The notes under the pieces are model-generated. The model had not been told where the DNA came from. It did no database searches and was given only the letters and a program-made list of their open reading frames with translations. Positions 33,844-44,050 of a stretch of 64,000 nucleotides of DNA are shown here, one piece after another (within the stretch, counting starts at the first letter, position 1; each line of letters opens with the position of its first letter). Source of the DNA: Methylomonas rapida (lineage in GTDB: Bacteria; Pseudomonadota; Gammaproteobacteria; Methylococcales; Methylomonadaceae); assembly GCF_024360925.2 (NCBI RefSeq), contig NZ_CP113517.1:3286001-3350000 (forward strand). Reading direction: 5' to 3'. Made by a program: the position numbers and the translations under genes.

Positions 33844-34679
33844 GCTGACGATTGCTTGTAAGCTTGAAATAGTTGATCCATTTTCCGATAAACCTGGCCA
33901 GGCTTGCCGCTGCCAACCATCATGCCGTCCAATTCGGTCACGGGCACGATTTCGCGAGTGGAACTCGTCACCCAGATCTCGCTGGCGTCTTGCAGGGCCT
34001 CTACGGCAATCACCTCTTCCCGGCAACGGATTTGATTGGCCTCGGCCAATTCCAGTATTACATCCCGGGTGATGCCCGGTAAGATTTCGTTGCTTTTTGG
34101 CGGCGTGATCAACTCGTCATCAATCACCGCAAACAGGTTACTGGCGGCCCCTTCCGTGACATAGCCGTTTCTGACCAAAATCGCTTCGGCACAATCCTGA
34201 TCCAGAGCTTCCTGCCGCAACAACAGATTGGCCAGCAGCGTAATGGCCTTGACGTTACACATCCGCCAGCGCGTGTCTTCCAGGGTAAGGGCCTTGACAC
34301 CGGTAGCTCGCCCTGCAAACGGTTTCATTTCCGAACACATTGCAAACACCGTGGGCAAAACCTGCTCGGGAAAGCCATGATCGCGTTTAGGCGCATAACC
34401 TCGAGTAATTTGCAGGTAAATGTATTGGTCCTTGCTGCTATCCAGCATCGGCGAGAAAATCGCCCGCCACTCGGCAACCGTTTTGTTCACATCCAGCCGA
34501 ATCGCTCGCAGGCTGGCGTTCAGACGGGTGATGTGGTCATCAAATCGAAACAAGCGGCCGCGATAAACCGGGATGACTTCGTAAACACCGTCACCGAATA
34601 AAAAACCGCGATCCAGGACCGACACTTTCGCATCGGCCAACGGCAGGTACTCGCCGTTCAAATAAACCTGATCAGCCAC
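33840..34679 (-). CDS. dat: D-amino-acid aminotransferase
   Basis: This 279-residue PLP enzyme of fold type IV interconverts D-alanine and D-glutamate with their oxo acids. It has SVLDRGFLFGDGVYEVIPVY, the PLP Lys in CNVKAITLLANLL, and EGAASNLFAV. Branched-chain or 4-amino-4-deoxychorismate enzymes share the fold, but the operon with dacA (peptidoglycan D-Ala recycling) supports a D-amino acid role. The start overlaps the dacA stop by one base. Confidence 0.9.
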   Translation of the reverse strand: MADQVYLNGEYLPLADAKVSVLDRGFLFGDGVYEVIPVYRGRLFRFDDHITRLNASLRAIRLDVNKTVAEWRAIFSPMLDSSKDQYIYLQITRGYAPKRDHGFPEQVLPTVFAMCSEMKPFAGRATGVKALTLEDTRWRMCNVKAITLLANLLLRQEALDQDCAEAILVRNGYVTEGAASNLFAVIDDELITPPKSNEILPGITRDVILELAEANQIRCREEVIAVEALQDASEIWVTSSTREIVPVTELDGMMVGSGKPGQVYRKMDQLFQAYKQSSA

Positions 34680-35839
34680 TAGCGATCCAGCATTACCAGC
34701 ACGGCATCATACAGGCGCCGAAAAAAACCACCTTCGGCCACCGCATCCATCGCAACCAGCGGTTTGGTCAAAATGCTCTCTCCGGCTAGCGTGACATTCA
34801 AGGAACCAACGGTATCGCCTTTGTTGATCGGAGCCAGAACCGCCTTGTCAACTTGAGTTTCGGCTTTCAACTCATTGAAGTGTTTGCGCGGCGCGGTGAC
34901 ATACACATCCTCGGCGACCCCAACGGCCAATTTGGAGGTTTCGCCCTTTCTAACCCGGGCTTCGGCCAGCGGCTTGCCGGCTTCGTAGAGTTTATGGGTT
35001 TCAAAGAAACGGAAGCCGTAATTCAACAATGACTGACTTTCGTTGGCGCGGGCATTCGGGCTTGCCGTGCCCATCACGACCGAAATCAGGCGCATGTCGT
35101 CGCGCTTGGCCGACGCCACCATGCAATAACCTGCGTCTTCGGTATAACCGGTTTTAACGCCGTCAACCGAGGCATCCCGCCACAATAACTGGTTGCGGTT
35201 TTTCTGGGTGATATTGTTATAGGTAAACTCTTTTTGCGAATCCCAGCGGTAATATTCCGGAAATTCCCTGATCAAGGCTTGGGCCAATAACGCCAAATCC
35301 CGTGCGCTGCTGTAGTGGTTCGGCATCGGCAATCCGGTAGCGTTCTCGAAATTGCTGTTGACCATGCCCAAGCGCGAGGCTTGCTCATTCATCATCGTCG
35401 CAAAAGTCTGCTCGCTGCCGGCGACATGCTCGGCCAAAGCCACGCTGGCATCGTTGCCGGACTGAATGATCATGCCTTGCAGCAATTCCTCGACGGGCAC
35501 CTGTTTGTTCACTTCGACAAACATCTTGGAACCGCCGGTTTCCCAGGCATTTTGGCTGATCGTAACCTTTTCATCCAAGGCCAGATGTCCTGCCTTCAGT
35601 TCGCGAAAGACGACATAAGCCGTCATGATCTTGGTCAAACTGGCCGGCGCAACCCGTTTATCGGGTTCCTTTTCGGCGAGTACGCGCCCGCTGTCAAAAT
35701 CCATCAGAAAGTAACTATTACCGGCAATGCTCGGCGCGGCCGGGGTAAAAATTGGACCGGCAGCTTGCAGAGTCTGCATGGTCAATAGCAGCAACAATCC
35801 AGCCAAAAGACTGAATGTCAAACGGAAAGATAACTTCAT
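34679..35839 (-). CDS. dacA: D-alanyl-D-alanine carboxypeptidase (PBP5/6 type)
   Basis: This periplasmic low-molecular-weight penicillin-binding protein trims the terminal D-Ala from stem pentapeptides. The 386-residue product starts at ATG 35839 and has a signal peptide (LLAGLLLLLTMQTLQA). The SxxK (PASLTKIMTAY), SGN (IQSGNDASVALAEHV) and KTG (DGVKTGYTEDAGYC) motifs are present. A C-terminal amphipathic anchor helix is expected (FFRRLYDAVLVMLDR). It is first in the five-gene operon dacA-dat-ybeD-lipB-lipA, which has overlapping genes throughout. Confidence 0.96.
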   Translation of the reverse strand: MKLSFRLTFSLLAGLLLLLTMQTLQAAGPIFTPAAPSIAGNSYFLMDFDSGRVLAEKEPDKRVAPASLTKIMTAYVVFRELKAGHLALDEKVTISQNAWETGGSKMFVEVNKQVPVEELLQGMIIQSGNDASVALAEHVAGSEQTFATMMNEQASRLGMVNSNFENATGLPMPNHYSSARDLALLAQALIREFPEYYRWDSQKEFTYNNITQKNRNQLLWRDASVDGVKTGYTEDAGYCMVASAKRDDMRLISVVMGTASPNARANESQSLLNYGFRFFETHKLYEAGKPLAEARVRKGETSKLAVGVAEDVYVTAPRKHFNELKAETQVDKAVLAPINKGDTVGSLNVTLAGESILTKPLVAMDAVAEGGFFRRLYDAVLVMLDR

Positions 35840-36097
35840 GATTGCAATTCGATAGTTATTCTGGAAAGCTTTATTGTAACACCGTCGCGCGCCGCTTAGA
35901 AAAACCGCTTGAAGCCGGCGGATCGTATTCAATCGACATCAAGCCAGGGCAGTGGCCGAGTCGAAGCCAAAACCGAACCGGGACTGGCAACCACGCCCGA
36001 GCCCCACGGCGCCTGCCTCAAGCGTTCAATAAAGTTAAGCCCCCCAGCGATCAATTTTCGGGTATCATGTGCCGCCTTTTTGACTGCCTGCCGACAC

Positions 36098-37075
36098 ATG
36101 CAAATTGGCCCGTACCTTATCCCCAGCAACATCATTCTAGCTCCAATGGCCGGTGTCACCGACAATCCGTTCCGCCGCCTGTGCGCGCAATTCGGAGCCG
36201 GACTGACCGTGTCGGAAATGGTGATTTCGCATGATCATTTGCAACACCATCCGCGCACCTTGAAAAAATCCGACTTCAGCGGTGAAATCGGTTTGCGCGC
36301 GGTGCAAATTTTAGGCACCAACCCAGAACAAATGGCCACCGCCGCCCGCTTGAATCAAGATCGCGGCGCGCAGATCATCGACATCAACATGGGCTGCCCC
36401 GCCAAAAAGGTTTGCTCGGTGGCAGCCGGTTCGGCCTTAATGAAGGACGAAAACCTGGCCGCACGCATTTTGAGCGCCGTGGTCGCTGCCGTCGAAGTGC
36501 CGGTAACCTTGAAAATCCGCACCGGCTGGGACGCGGCTCATCGCAATGCGGTCAAAATCGCCCGGATCGCCGAAAATTGCGGCATCCAAGCATTGACCAT
36601 CCATGGCCGCACACGGGCCTGTAAATTCAATGGCCATGCCGAATACGACACCATCAAACAAGTGAAAGATAGCATCAAGATTCCCGTGATTGCCAATGGC
36701 GACATCGATAGCGCGGAAAAAGCCCGTCATGTGCTGAATTACACCGGCGCCGATGGGGTCATGATAGGTCGCGCGGCCCAAGGCAAACCCTGGATTTTCC
36801 AGGAACTGCACAGCAAACTGTCGACGGGCCGGGAATCTTCAATGTCGTTGTCCGACATGCAAGCCGTGATCAACCGGCACCTGGAGCATTTATACAGTTT
36901 TTACGGCTCTACCAGTGGTGTTAGAATTGCTCGCAAGCACATCGGCTGGTATTTCGACCAACTCGGCACTTTGTCCGCCGAACAAAAACAACAAATCAAT
37001 CAGGCACAGCAACCCGCGCAACAACTTGCGCGGGTCAACGCCTCGTTTAACCTCATCACGCCACGAGTTGCCTAG
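36098..37075 (+). CDS. dusB: tRNA-dihydrouridine synthase B
   Basis: DusB reduces uridine in the tRNA D-loop with FMN and NADPH. The 325-residue protein from ATG 36098 has the FMN motifs LAPMAGVTDNPFRRL, the catalytic Cys in INMGCPAKKVCSV, and TIHGRTRACKFNG with IANGDIDS. A longer frame back to 35909 would add 63 residues with no family similarity. The fis gene begins on the next base after its stop, the usual dusB-fis operon order. Confidence 0.97.
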   Translation: MQIGPYLIPSNIILAPMAGVTDNPFRRLCAQFGAGLTVSEMVISHDHLQHHPRTLKKSDFSGEIGLRAVQILGTNPEQMATAARLNQDRGAQIIDINMGCPAKKVCSVAAGSALMKDENLAARILSAVVAAVEVPVTLKIRTGWDAAHRNAVKIARIAENCGIQALTIHGRTRACKFNGHAEYDTIKQVKDSIKIPVIANGDIDSAEKARHVLNYTGADGVMIGRAAQGKPWIFQELHSKLSTGRESSMSLSDMQAVINRHLEHLYSFYGSTSGVRIARKHIGWYFDQLGTLSAEQKQQINQAQQPAQQLARVNASFNLITPRVA

Positions 37076-37339
37076 ATGGAAGCAGAATCAATCAAGCTAA
37101 GTCACAACAACAATCACACGCTATCGGAGCATGTGCGCCAATCGGTCGAGGACTATTTCGTCCAACTCAACGGCCACGATTCGTCAGGCTTGTATCAGTT
37201 GGTTTTGACCGAAGTCGAAAAACCGCTATTGGAAACCGCGCTAAAACATTCCGATTTCAATCAAAGCAAAGCCGCCAAAATCCTGGGCATGAGCCGTAGC
37301 ACCTTGCGCAAAAAGCTAGAACAGTACGGCATCGGTTAA
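37076..37339 (+). CDS. fis: Nucleoid-associated regulator Fis
   Basis: Fis is a small DNA-bending protein that stimulates rRNA and recombination processes. The 87-residue protein has a C-terminal helix-turn-helix ([20 protein letters not shown]) and the conserved [12 protein letters not shown] segment, close to gammaproteobacterial Fis. It is adjacent to dusB, and the two are probably one transcript. The dusB-fis arrangement supports the gammaproteobacterial assignment. Confidence 0.96.
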   Translation: MEAESIKLSHNNNHTLSEHVRQSVEDYFVQLNGHDSSGLYQLVLTEVEKPLLETALKHSDFNQSKAAKILGMSRSTLRKKLEQYGIG

Positions 37340-37370
37340 TTTTCCCGTTTTTTCTCTTCTTGAGGTTCGC

Positions 37371-38951
37371 ATGAATACCCACTTGGGCACCAATACAAAA
37401 GTCACCCGCGCGCTGATCAGCGTGTCCGATAAAACCGGCGTTCTGGAATTTTGCCGCTCGCTGCACAGCCTGGGCATAGAACTGCTGTCGACGGGCGGCA
37501 CCGCTAAACTGCTGGCCGACAACGATGTACCCGTCACAGAAGTCTCGGATTACACCGGCTTTCCGGAAATGATGGACGGTCGGGTCAAGACCCTGCATCC
37601 CAAGGTGCACGGCGGCATTCTCGGCCGGCGCGGCATCGATGACGCGGTGATGGCGGAAAACGGCATCAAGCCTATCGACATGGTGGTCGTGAATCTTTAC
37701 CCTTTCGAGCAAACCGTGGCCAAGCCCGATTGCGACCTGGAAACCGCGATCGAAAACATCGACATCGGCGGCCCCAGCATGATCCGCGGCGCGGCCAAGA
37801 ATCACAACGATGTCGCCATCGTCGTCGATCCTGCCGATTATGAACAAATCCTGGCAGAACTGAAAGCCAACACCGGTTTCTTGAGCCACGCAACCCGCTT
37901 CAAACTGGCGCTGAAAAGCTTCGAGCATACCGCCCGTTACGATACGATGATCGCCGCGTATTTGGGCAAGGTCGTCGATGCCGGCCACTTCCCGGAAACC
38001 CTGAACCTGCAATTTCACCGTCTGCAAAGCATGCGTTACGGCGAAAATCCGCACCAGAACGCGGCCTTCTATGGCGAAAAAAATCCGCCGGCGGGCAGCA
38101 TCGCCAGCGCCAAGCAGTTGCAAGGCAAGGAACTGTCCTACAACAACATTGCCGATGCCGACGCGGCGCTGGAATGCGTGAAAAGCTTCGACGAACAGCC
38201 GGCCTGCGTCATCGTCAAACACGCCAACCCTTGCGGCGTCGCGGTCGCCGAGACAATTTTCGAGGCCTATAACCTGGCCTACGCCACCGATCCAACCTCT
38301 GCCTTCGGCGGCATCATCGCCTTCAACCGCGAACTGGACGAAAAAACCGCCACTGAAATCGCCGGCCGCCAATTCGTCGAAGTCGTCATCGCGCCCAAAG
38401 TCTCCGCAAGTGCAAAAGCCGCGTTCGCGAAAAAACAAAACGTCCGTATCCTGGAAACCGGTTTCTGGACGAACGGCAACGTAGCGGCGCTGGACTTCAA
38501 ACGCGTTGGCGGAGGTTTGCTAGTGCAGGATAAAGATACCGGCAATATCAGCGCAAATGATCTGAAAGTCGTCAGTAAGCGCTCGCCGACCGAACAAGAG
38601 TTAGCCGATCTGTTGTTCGTCTGGAAAGTGGCGAAATTCGTCAAATCCAACGCCATAGTCTACGGCAAGAACGGCCAGACCATAGGCATAGGCGCCGGCC
38701 AGATGAGCCGGGTTTATTCCGCCAAAATAGCTGGCATCAAGGCTGCCGACGAAGGCTTGGTCGTGCCCGGTTCGGTGATGGCGTCCGACGCCTTCTTTCC
38801 GTTCCGCGACGGCATCGATGCGGCGGCAGCCGCCGGCATCACCGCGGTGATCCATCCCGGCGGCTCTATGCGCGATCAGGAAGTCATCGACGCCGCCGAC
38901 GAGCACAACATCGCGATGGTGTTGACCGGCATGCGTCACTTCAGACACTAA
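37371..38951 (+). CDS. purH: Bifunctional AICAR transformylase/IMP cyclohydrolase
   Basis: PurH carries out the last two steps of IMP synthesis. The 526-residue protein has the N-terminal cyclohydrolase domain (residues 1-200: [44 protein letters not shown]) and the C-terminal transformylase with the [11 protein letters not shown]ys-His pair and [20 protein letters not shown]. It follows fis by 31 bases and may be read through from dusB-fis. Confidence 0.97.
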   Translation: MNTHLGTNTKVTRALISVSDKTGVLEFCRSLHSLGIELLSTGGTAKLLADNDVPVTEVSDYTGFPEMMDGRVKTLHPKVHGGILGRRGIDDAVMAENGIKPIDMVVVNLYPFEQTVAKPDCDLETAIENIDIGGPSMIRGAAKNHNDVAIVVDPADYEQILAELKANTGFLSHATRFKLALKSFEHTARYDTMIAAYLGKVVDAGHFPETLNLQFHRLQSMRYGENPHQNAAFYGEKNPPAGSIASAKQLQGKELSYNNIADADAALECVKSFDEQPACVIVKHANPCGVAVAETIFEAYNLAYATDPTSAFGGIIAFNRELDEKTATEIAGRQFVEVVIAPKVSASAKAAFAKKQNVRILETGFWTNGNVAALDFKRVGGGLLVQDKDTGNISANDLKVVSKRSPTEQELADLLFVWKVAKFVKSNAIVYGKNGQTIGIGAGQMSRVYSAKIAGIKAADEGLVVPGSVMASDAFFPFRDGIDAAAAAGITAVIHPGGSMRDQEVIDAADEHNIAMVLTGMRHFRH

Positions 38952-39023
38952 AGGGTTTTGTTTTTGCTTGCGCGACCTATGGCACATAACCGCCGTAAAC
39001 GCTTCCAGGGTTGATGTCATTAA

Positions 39024-39052
39024 ATTCCTTCTCCCGGCGGGAGAAGGAATTG
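39024..39052. terminator. Bidirectional terminator after purH
   Basis: Perfect 13-base arms AATTCCTTCTCCC and GGGAGAAGGAATT enclose a three-base loop. They lie between the convergent ends of purH (38951) and the glycan dehydratase (39073), with GTTTT on the plus side. Confidence 0.8.
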
Positions 39053-39072
39053 TTTTGACTTTTACGACAATC

Positions 39073-40914
39073 TCAGGAAATGCTCGTATCCGATTTAAAT
39101 TCAGGCACCAAATTTTTCAGCAGTTGCAAAACATGCTGCTGATCCGTGCTTTGACAGGCCAAAGTGAGTTGACTGATGGTGTCAAACCATTGGTCGTTAT
39201 CGTAGATTCTGGCTCTTGCCAGGCGTAATTTACTGTAGCCGGTTTCGATGAGCTTTTCTTCATCATGAAACAACTCTTCGTATAGTTTTTCCCCGGGACG
39301 CAAGCCGACAAATTCGATCTTGATATCCTTGCCCGGCACCTTGCCGCTCAAGCGTATCATCTGTTCGGCCAAATAAACGATCTTGACGGGTTCTCCCATA
39401 TCCAACACAAAGATCTCGCCGCCCTCGCCTACGGTTTCTGCTTGCATGATCAGTTGGCAAGCTTCCGGGATGGTCATGAAATAACGGGTAATATCGGGAT
39501 GGGTAACGGTAACGGGGCCACCTGCCTGTATTTGCTCTCTAAACAGGGGCACGACGCTACCGGCCGAATCCAACACATTGCCGAAGCGCACGGTCATGAA
39601 ACGAGTCACACCATTGCGATTCAAATTTTGACAGAGAATTTCGGCGGCCCGTTTGGTAGCCCCCATCACATTGGTTGGATTGACTGCCTTATCGGTGGAG
39701 ATCAATACAAATCGCTCTACTGCACCCGCTATGGCTGCTTCCGCCAGAATTTTGGTGCCTATCAGATTATTATGCACCGCTTCGCGCGCCTGGCTCTCCA
39801 GCAATGGCACGTGTTTATAGGCGGCCGCATGAAAGATGACATCGGGTCTTTGCTGGTCGATCAATTGTCCGACCGCCAGTGGATCGGCCACATCGCCCAG
39901 TACCGCCAGATGCTGCAACTGACTATTCAATCGCGTAAGATCGGCGTCGATCTTATACAAATTGAATTCGCATTGATCGAAAATGATCAGTTTTCTCGGC
40001 TGCAAGCGGGCCAATTGCTTGCAAAGCTCGGAACCTATCGAACCGCCGCCGCCCGTCACCACAATGGTTTTGTCGTTCAAACTGGACCTGATCCGCTGCC
40101 AATCCAGCCGCACTGGATCGCGCCCCAGAATATCCATGATGGATACGTTTCTCAGGTTGGCCTTGGTCACCGAGCCGCTCAGCAATTCCTTGACGGAAGG
40201 CAGGGTCTGAAACGGCACGTGGCAGCTTTCACAGATTTCCACGATACGGCGCATTTGGCTGTCGGTTGCCGACGGTACCGCGATCAGCACGACCTCGATT
40301 TCCCATTGTTCGATCAAATCCGCTAATTGCTCGACCCGGCCGGCTACCCGAATGCCGCGTATCTCTCGCCGGAATTTGCTTGGTTGATCGTCCGCAAAAA
40401 TCACCGGGATATAGCCGCTGTCCGGATTCGACAATAAATCCCGTGCCAGCATCTCGCCCGCGGAACCCGCGCCTACTATCAATGCCCGCTGTCCTACCCG
40501 TTCGACAAATCCGCGCTCCTTCCAGAAGCGATAGACAAACCGCGGCACACACAAAAACGCCAGCAAAATCAGCACATACAATGGCAACACCGAGCGCGGC
40601 ACACCTTCCAGGCGGTTATACAGAAACAGCAAACCCGTGATAAAAAATATGCCGGTGAGCACGGACTGGGCAATACGCACCAAATCAGGCATCGATGAAA
40701 AACGCCAAACCCCCCGATACAAGCCAAACGCCGAAAATGCCGTTACCTGAATCGCGATCACCACAGGTAAAAACAGCAAGCCCGAGTAAAAATAGTCATC
40801 GGGGATCACATCCAGGTTAAAGCGTAACCAGTAGGCACCAAACCAGGCCAACGGCACCATCAACAAATCATGGATGAATATGGAGGTGCGGGAACGAAAC
40901 TTGAATGCCATCAA
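39073..40914 (-). CDS. Membrane UDP-sugar 4,6-dehydratase (WbpM/CapD-type)
   Basis: This 613-residue protein has four N-terminal membrane helices (to about 130), then a Rossmann domain (ALIVGAGSAGEMLARDLL). The C-terminal SDR domain has VVTGGGGSIGSELCKQLA and the catalytic STDKAVNPTNVMGATKR. Such enzymes dehydrate UDP-GlcNAc (C4/C6) at the inner membrane, leading to QuiNAc, FucNAc or bacillosamine-type sugars. It is the last gene of the glycan operon and overlaps the transferase by four bases. The exact sugar is unknown. Confidence 0.9.
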   Translation of the reverse strand: MMAFKFRSRTSIFIHDLLMVPLAWFGAYWLRFNLDVIPDDYFYSGLLFLPVVIAIQVTAFSAFGLYRGVWRFSSMPDLVRIAQSVLTGIFFITGLLFLYNRLEGVPRSVLPLYVLILLAFLCVPRFVYRFWKERGFVERVGQRALIVGAGSAGEMLARDLLSNPDSGYIPVIFADDQPSKFRREIRGIRVAGRVEQLADLIEQWEIEVVLIAVPSATDSQMRRIVEICESCHVPFQTLPSVKELLSGSVTKANLRNVSIMDILGRDPVRLDWQRIRSSLNDKTIVVTGGGGSIGSELCKQLARLQPRKLIIFDQCEFNLYKIDADLTRLNSQLQHLAVLGDVADPLAVGQLIDQQRPDVIFHAAAYKHVPLLESQAREAVHNNLIGTKILAEAAIAGAVERFVLISTDKAVNPTNVMGATKRAAEILCQNLNRNGVTRFMTVRFGNVLDSAGSVVPLFREQIQAGGPVTVTHPDITRYFMTIPEACQLIMQAETVGEGGEIFVLDMGEPVKIVYLAEQMIRLSGKVPGKDIKIEFVGLRPGEKLYEELFHDEEKLIETGYSKLRLARARIYDNDQWFDTISQLTLACQSTDQQHVLQLLKNLVPEFKSDTSIS

Positions 40915-41939
40915 GCCACCCTATCCTGTCGGCCTGCTTCAAAGCGATAGGCCAGATATAGCAACGGCAAATAGGCCACTATCAAACCCAGCAAAGCGAA
41001 ACGAGGCTGTATAAATATCAGCCATGAAATCGGCAACAACCACAGCAGATTAAGCGCCCAACTTGCCTGCAGTACGCGCAAATGCCCATATCGTTTGGCG
41101 GCATGCTGGTAAGCATGGGAACAATGGGCGTCATACCATTTTTGGCCGCTGAAAAAACGAAACCCCAGGGTATAACTGGCATCGACGATAAAAATCCCGA
41201 ACAGTATCAGGCCGCAATATAACAATACCGCCGCCTGTTTTGCGGCCATCAGGATTAAAATCCCCAACATCAGCCCCAAAAAACCGCTGCCGACATCGCC
41301 CATGAAAATCTTGGCCTTGGGCCAATTCCACAACAAAAAACCCAGCGAAGCCGCGACCAGGCAGATTGCGACTAAAAACGAAAACCGGTCCAGATAATAC
41401 AAATAACCCGCCAAAGCCCCCGACACGAATACGGACTCCGACGCGGCAATGCCATCGATACCGTCCATGAAATTGAACAGATTCAAAAACCAGACCAACA
41501 GCAAGACACCGAGCGTATAGCCAAACCAGCCCAGATCGATCATCCCTCGCTGCATTAGCACATCCACCGGTGCCGGTAATAGCAGCAGCGGGAAACCATG
41601 CAAAAACCCTACTGCCAAGCCCGAGGCTAATAAATGAATCAAAAATCGCCAACGCGCCGGCACATGGCCATGATCATCCATGAACCCAATCCCGGCCACC
41701 AACAACGCCCCACTCAGGGCGCTCAGGACGTCGTCGTCAGCCAAGCCCTTGAGGAACAAAATCAGCATGGCAAAGGTAAAAGCCAGCACAACGGCCAAGC
41801 CACCGCCACGCGGCGTCGGCACCGTATGAGAACTGCGCTGATTGGGAATATCCAACACTTGATTCGACAGGGCGTAAAACCGAATCAGTCCCGTCAACAC
41901 GACAGCAACGAGCAAAACACCGATGAAGAGCAATAACAC
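40911..41939 (-). CDS. Undecaprenyl-phosphate sugar-1-phosphate transferase (WecA/WbpL-type)
   Basis: This 342-residue polytopic protein has about ten membrane helices and the MraY/WecA motifs: GFMDDHGHVP (DD), NLFNFMDGIDGIAASE (Asn and Asp) and AKIFMGDVGSGFLG. It transfers a sugar-1-phosphate from UDP-sugar to undecaprenyl phosphate and starts lipid-linked glycan assembly. It lies directly before the dehydratase and one base after the epimerase stop, the WbpL-WbpM order of O-antigen loci. Confidence 0.9.
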   Translation of the reverse strand: MLLLFIGVLLVAVVLTGLIRFYALSNQVLDIPNQRSSHTVPTPRGGGLAVVLAFTFAMLILFLKGLADDDVLSALSGALLVAGIGFMDDHGHVPARWRFLIHLLASGLAVGFLHGFPLLLLPAPVDVLMQRGMIDLGWFGYTLGVLLLVWFLNLFNFMDGIDGIAASESVFVSGALAGYLYYLDRFSFLVAICLVAASLGFLLWNWPKAKIFMGDVGSGFLGLMLGILILMAAKQAAVLLYCGLILFGIFIVDASYTLGFRFFSGQKWYDAHCSHAYQHAAKRYGHLRVLQASWALNLLWLLPISWLIFIQPRFALLGLIVAYLPLLYLAYRFEAGRQDRVA

Positions 41940-41940
41940 G

Positions 41941-42906
41941 CTAATTTGAATTCAGAAAGCGGACAATGTCCGGCAAGGTTTGTGGGAGAGTATGTTGAGG
42001 TTTGAAGCCCAGTTCGCGCTCGATTTTAGCAGACGAATACCAGGCCGAGCCCGTCAATTTTCGCAAGGCCGCGCTGTCGAAGAAAAATCGCCGCCCAATC
42101 ACTCGGCCGATGATATCACCGGTTTTCGCCAGCACCGTCAGCAAGCCACAAGGCACCGTCCAGCCTATGGGCGGCTTGCCTAACGCGCTTCTGATGCTGT
42201 CGTGGATTTGCCGGGTCGAATAGGCTTGTCCGTCCGTCACGATATAAATTTGTCCGGAAGCTTTGGCGTTTTCGGCCGCAAGCACGGCAGCCCTGACCAA
42301 ATCGTCGACATGCACCATGGAGCGCCGGTTATGGAATTCCGGTAACGGCGGAAACAAACCTCGCCGGACAGCCATGATCATACGTGACAAATTACCTTTG
42401 TCGGTATTGCCATAAACCATGCTCGGGCGTATCACCACCGGTTGCGGCACATAACCGCCCTGCAGCACCAGCTGTTCCGCGGCGAATTTCGACTGGCCAT
42501 AACCCGTATCGGCGGGTGCTGCCACGGACTCGTCCATCGGTTGTAAACCCGATTCCCCCACCGCCTTGACACTGCTGAAAAACACGAACCGCTTAACACC
42601 GGCCAACTTGGCGGCTTCCAATAATTTACGGGTGCCATCGGCATTGACCTGCCGATAAAGAATTTCATCTTCTCGTTTTTCTGCTACGGCATGAGCTATG
42701 CCGGCGAGATGAAAAACGGTATCCACACCATCGAACAAGCCGACGGGGCATTCATCGTTAGCCAAGTCCATTTGAAACTCCCCGGCTTGAGCGTTAACGG
42801 CTACACGGCTCAATGTCTTGACGATAAATCCTCGCGCTCTTAAAGCTTGGCAAAGCCGGGTCCCGATGAATCCGGTAGCTCCGGTAACCAACACGACCTT
42901 GCTCAC
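41941..42906 (-). CDS. NAD-dependent sugar epimerase/reductase
   Basis: This 321-residue extended-SDR protein has the nucleotide motif VTGATGFIGTRL, the Ser of FVFFSSVKAVGE and the YxxxK pair in GYGQSKFAAEQL. It would act on a nucleotide sugar, either as a C4 epimerase or as a reductase of the 4-keto product made by the WbpM-like dehydratase (WbpV/WbpK-type, QuiNAc or FucNAc). Overlap of four bases with the upstream glycosyltransferase shows operon coupling. Confidence 0.85.
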   Translation of the reverse strand: MSKVVLVTGATGFIGTRLCQALRARGFIVKTLSRVAVNAQAGEFQMDLANDECPVGLFDGVDTVFHLAGIAHAVAEKREDEILYRQVNADGTRKLLEAAKLAGVKRFVFFSSVKAVGESGLQPMDESVAAPADTGYGQSKFAAEQLVLQGGYVPQPVVIRPSMVYGNTDKGNLSRMIMAVRRGLFPPLPEFHNRRSMVHVDDLVRAAVLAAENAKASGQIYIVTDGQAYSTRQIHDSIRSALGKPPIGWTVPCGLLTVLAKTGDIIGRVIGRRFFFDSAALRKLTGSAWYSSAKIERELGFKPQHTLPQTLPDIVRFLNSN

Positions 42907-44030
42907 AGCATTTCCTGGTAAATATCAAGCGTTTGCGCAACGATAATCCGGTCCGAGAACGCTTGCTCCACTTTATGCCGAGCTGCCGCCCCCATTTTTT
43001 GGCGTAAGGCTTTATTTAATATCAAAAACTCCATGGCCTCCGCCAATTCAGTGACCTCTTTTACCGGCACCAAGATACCATTGACACCATCGTCGACGAT
43101 TTCCTTGCAACCCGATGTATTAGTAGTAATGAGCGCTCGTCCACAAGCCGCTGCTTCAAGGAGAGATTTTGGCAACCCTTCTCGATAGGACGGTAGAACG
43201 GCAACATGCATTTTGCGCCAAAATTCAGCAATGTCATCGATATGTCCTACACATTGAACATAGCCTTCGGCGTTCCATTGCTGTATTTGACCGGCATCGA
43301 TCGAAGCCATGTTTTCCGGGTCTGGCTTACCGACCAAAAAAGCATTGAATAGCAAGCCTTTTTGTTTTAAATGTTTCACCGCCGCCACATACTCGCCCAC
43401 CCCCTTGTCCCACAACAAGCGAGACACCAAGGCAATGTTGACGATTCCATCGGGCTCTTCGGTCGCCCGAAATCGCCGTATATCGACACCGGAGCCTTTG
43501 ACGAGCTTGAGCTTTGAAGTGGGAATTCCGAGCTGCCTGGATAACAAATCAAAGTCTTCGTAATTTTGAACCGTAACCAAGGTATTTTTGCGCCGGAATA
43601 AAAAATGAAAAAACCCATTGATCAAAGGCCTCAAAAGGACGGCTTTTTTACGCTCGGACGAAAAAATAGCCCCCAACCCAGCCATCAAATTCACTACCCT
43701 CAGAGAAGGAAACAGCAAGGCCACCAAGGTGCCGTATAAAACGGGCTTGACCGCAACATGATGCACGATGTCGGGCCGGTATTGTCGATACGCTTTCCAA
43801 ACCTGCCAAAGGGTGTTTATTTCGTATAGCGGATTGACACCGCCACGCTTGATGTTCAAAGGCAGCAAGAGTATCCCGGCATCGCGGATGGCATCGCCAT
43901 GTTGGGCAACGCGGGTTAATACGCCGACCTCAAACCCCTCGCGCAAGGCTGCTTTGGCCAAAACCAAACGATGTGAACAGAAATACCAATCTTCCGTGAC
44001 GAAATATAAGATTTTTTTGCGGGTAGTCAT
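42903..44030 (-). CDS. Glycosyltransferase family 4
   Basis: This is a 375-residue GT-B enzyme from ATG 44030. The C-terminal donor motif is VAVLPSYREGLPKSLLEAAA, with two conserved Glu residues, and the N-terminus is ILYFVTEDWYFCSHRLVLAK. It resembles WbpH/WbiH/PglA-type transferases that add the second sugar to an undecaprenyl-linked oligosaccharide. It overlaps the epimerase by four bases and follows the amidotransferase by 20. Confidence 0.87.
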   Translation of the reverse strand: MTTRKKILYFVTEDWYFCSHRLVLAKAALREGFEVGVLTRVAQHGDAIRDAGILLLPLNIKRGGVNPLYEINTLWQVWKAYRQYRPDIVHHVAVKPVLYGTLVALLFPSLRVVNLMAGLGAIFSSERKKAVLLRPLINGFFHFLFRRKNTLVTVQNYEDFDLLSRQLGIPTSKLKLVKGSGVDIRRFRATEEPDGIVNIALVSRLLWDKGVGEYVAAVKHLKQKGLLFNAFLVGKPDPENMASIDAGQIQQWNAEGYVQCVGHIDDIAEFWRKMHVAVLPSYREGLPKSLLEAAACGRALITTNTSGCKEIVDDGVNGILVPVKEVTELAEAMEFLILNKALRQKMGAAARHKVEQAFSDRIIVAQTLDIYQEML

Positions 44031-44050
44031 CGATGACAACAATTCAAGGT